DNA of 46,100 nt from assembly GCF_003245365.1 (NCBI RefSeq), contig NZ_NBIU01000012.1, forward strand, positions 1-46,100. Direction: 5' to 3'. This DNA comes from Helicobacter valdiviensis. Lineage in GTDB: Bacteria > Campylobacterota > Campylobacteria > Campylobacterales > Helicobacteraceae. The notes beneath the pieces were generated by a model. That model made no database searches, was not told where the DNA came from, and saw nothing but the letters and a program-made list of their open reading frames with translations. Below are positions 44,860-46,100 of this stretch, piece after piece (position 1 is the stretch's first letter; every line of letters begins with the position of its first letter). The translations under genes were made by a program, and so were the position numbers.

Positions 44860-45597
44860 ATGCAAAAGTTTTTAATGGTTTTAGGATTTTTCTTAATATT
44901 GAGTATTAGTATTAATGCTCAATCTCCAGAAGAAGCTAAACCTAGCTTTAATTGTGCTAAAGCAACTAAAAAAGTTGAAAAGATGATTTGCAATGATAAA
45001 AGTGGGGAGTTACAAAAACTTGATAGATTGTATTCTAAGCTCTATTTTTCAATACTAAAGAGTATCCCAAAAGATACAAAAGAGGGGCAAAATGAAAGAG
45101 AAGAACTGAAATATTTTAATCACGATGTTATGAGCAATAGAAATATATTTCAATGCTATTTTATTGTACCATTTGGGACAGGAAAACAAGAAGACTTTCA
45201 ATCTAATTATTGCATAAAACAAATTTATTTAGAAGCGATCGCTATTTTAGCTTTTAAAATGATAAATAGTGAAGCTAATAAAAAAAAATGGAATTTTAAC
45301 CAAAGAGTAGAAAAATTTTATTATGGTGCCGCTTATTTAGAGAAATATAATAGAATAAATTTTTTATCTAACTACAATTTATTTAATAATTTTTTTGAAA
45401 GCACTACTAAAGGCATTGTTATAGATTTTATGGCTTATAATATTGCACAATGGAACTATTTTATTCTACATTCTCGGATTAATGAAGCAAATTTAGGTGA
45501 ATTTGATGAGGCAGTAAAAGTATATAAAATACTTTATGAGAAGCTCTATCAAGCTTTTACAGAAGATAAAAAACTTAATAAATTATTAGGAAAATAA
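44860..45597 (+). CDS. Secreted LprI-like protein (copy 1)
   Basis: 245 aa with a signal peptide (cleavage likely after SINA). The mature N-terminus, FNCAKATKKVEKMICND with Cys32 and Cys44, followed by LQKLDRLYSKLYF, is the pattern of the LprI / lysozyme-inhibitor-like domain (DUF1311). The remaining ~150 residues are helical and unrecognised. A 9-A run lies at 45280-45288. It has AAGGAGG before the ATG. The first ~55 residues are nearly repeated in the next gene. Periplasmic location and lysozyme inhibition are only inferred. Confidence 0.68.
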   Translation: MQKFLMVLGFFLILSISINAQSPEEAKPSFNCAKATKKVEKMICNDKSGELQKLDRLYSKLYFSILKSIPKDTKEGQNEREELKYFNHDVMSNRNIFQCYFIVPFGTGKQEDFQSNYCIKQIYLEAIAILAFKMINSEANKKKWNFNQRVEKFYYGAAYLEKYNRINFLSNYNLFNNFFESTTKGIVIDFMAYNIAQWNYFILHSRINEANLGEFDEAVKVYKILYEKLYQAFTEDKKLNKLLGK

Positions 45598-45657
45598 ATG
45601 CCAATTAAAACAACAAATTTAAGCTAAAAAATTAATTTCTATATCAAAGGAGTTCTT

Positions 45658-46100
45658 ATGCAAAAGTTTTTAATGGTTTTAGGGATTTGTGTTACTTTAA
45701 GTGTTGGCATTAACGCCCAATCTCCAGAAGAAGCTAAACCTAGTTTTGATTGTGCTAAAGCAACTACAGAAGTAGAAAAGATAATTTGCAATGATGAAAG
45801 TGGGAAATTACAAAATTTAGATCGCTATATGGGTGAAGTCTATACACAATTAAGAAAAGAGTTAAAAATCTCTAAGTTTCCTAATAAGGAACAAAGACTA
45901 AAAGATCTTTTAGAATCACAAAGAGCTTTTATTAAACATTTAAATGAAGTTCGTTTTATAGGAGATGCCTATGAAGAACGCATTATATATTTACTTAAAC
46001 TTCTAGGAGAAGTGCTAGATTCGAATAATAAAGAATTATGTGAATATGCAAGAAGATATAAGAGTGATTGGAGCAAATGGCAAAAAGTTCCTCCCTCCAT
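45658..46100 (+). CDS. Secreted LprI-like protein (copy 2, cut by window edge)
   Basis: Partial gene, open from the ATG at 45658 to the right edge (147 codons, no stop). The ribosome binding site AAGGAG and the first ~55 codons nearly repeat those of copy 1: MQKFLMVLG, a signal peptide ending INA, SPEEAKPSFDCAKATTEVEKIICND. This version is closer to the LprI consensus. After that the two proteins diverge: this one continues RYMGEVYTQLRKELK and on through a helical region to a late Cys (ELCEYARRY). The 3' end is not seen. Confidence 0.72.
   Translation, partial: MQKFLMVLGICVTLSVGINAQSPEEAKPSFDCAKATTEVEKIICNDESGKLQNLDRYMGEVYTQLRKELKISKFPNKEQRLKDLLESQRAFIKHLNEVRFIGDAYEERIIYLLKLLGEVLDSNNKELCEYARRYKSDWSKWQKVPPS

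Noticed and set aside
45280-45288. A9 run as a phase-variation switch in LprI-like copy 1
   Set aside because: A runs of this length are frequent by chance in DNA this AT-rich; no evidence of a designed alternative frame.
1-46100. CRISPR array, insertion sequence or prophage
   Set aside because: No regularly spaced repeats, transposase, integrase or phage structural genes could be found anywhere in the window.

Overview
The window looks like a chromosomal segment of a Helicobacter-type member of the Campylobacterota. The base composition is strongly AT-rich. The run fdxA-ppx-waaC-lipid A acyltransferase matches the gene order I know from H. pylori HP0277-HP0280. MdaB, SodB, a Maf-type glycosyltransferase, FlgP, Prs, PpiA, a PiT phosphate permease and an NSS transporter all have the form familiar from that group. 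Long poly-C/G tracts sit inside two surface-related genes, as is typical of phase variation there. No rRNA, tRNA, CRISPR array, insertion sequence or prophage was recognised.

Layout. 0.4-4.5 kb: a TsdA-like dihaem cytochrome c, a zinc alcohol dehydrogenase and an SGNH-hydrolase-like protein with an 11-G tract near its 3' end. 4.6-10.1 kb: a tightly packed envelope operon (ferredoxin, Ppx/GppA, heptosyltransferase I, lipid A acyltransferase, GT2 and GT9 glycosyltransferases) closed by a palindromic terminator shared with the convergent sodB. 10.8-14.5 kb: three genes for unknown multispanning membrane proteins, two of them paralogues, with a 3' fragment of mdaB stranded between them. 14.5-20.5 kb: a detoxification/drug-modification block: aldo/keto reductase, GNAT, chloramphenicol-acetyltransferase-like, AAC(6')-like and MdaB in one run. 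Beside it lie an HxlR regulator, a Tam methyltransferase and a MerR regulator divergent from an ANT(6)-like adenylyltransferase.

20.6-27.6 kb: an unbroken minus-strand array running class V aminotransferase, UDP-glucuronate 4-epimerase-like, zinc-ribbon protein, KdsB, RibA, MoeA, phosphoethanolamine transferase, DgkA. It supplies Kdo, a sugar nucleotide and lipid A decoration. 27.7-32.8 kb: a MOSC protein, an unknown 130-aa protein next to a PD-(D/E)XK nuclease, an 0.84-kb gene-free eroded stretch, a DUF285 repeat protein and a WYL regulator. 32.9-38.2 kb: a Ca2+/Mn2+-type P-ATPase with a structured leader, a decayed L,D-transpeptidase pseudogene, a cupin and an NSS transporter. 38.5-46.1 kb: FlgP and a FlgQ-like lipoprotein, a Maf family protein, Prs, a secreted cyclophilin, a PiT permease and two tandem LprI-like secreted proteins, the last cut by the window edge.

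The most interesting items are four. The P-ATPase leader has a closed aptamer-like domain followed by mutually exclusive pairings ending on the Shine-Dalgarno. A poly-G tract lies exactly at the eptC/dgkA junction. The mdaB fragment and paralogous membrane genes record a duplication with a visible microhomology junction. The drug-modifying gene block appears native in composition. All assignments are from reading motifs; no database search was run.
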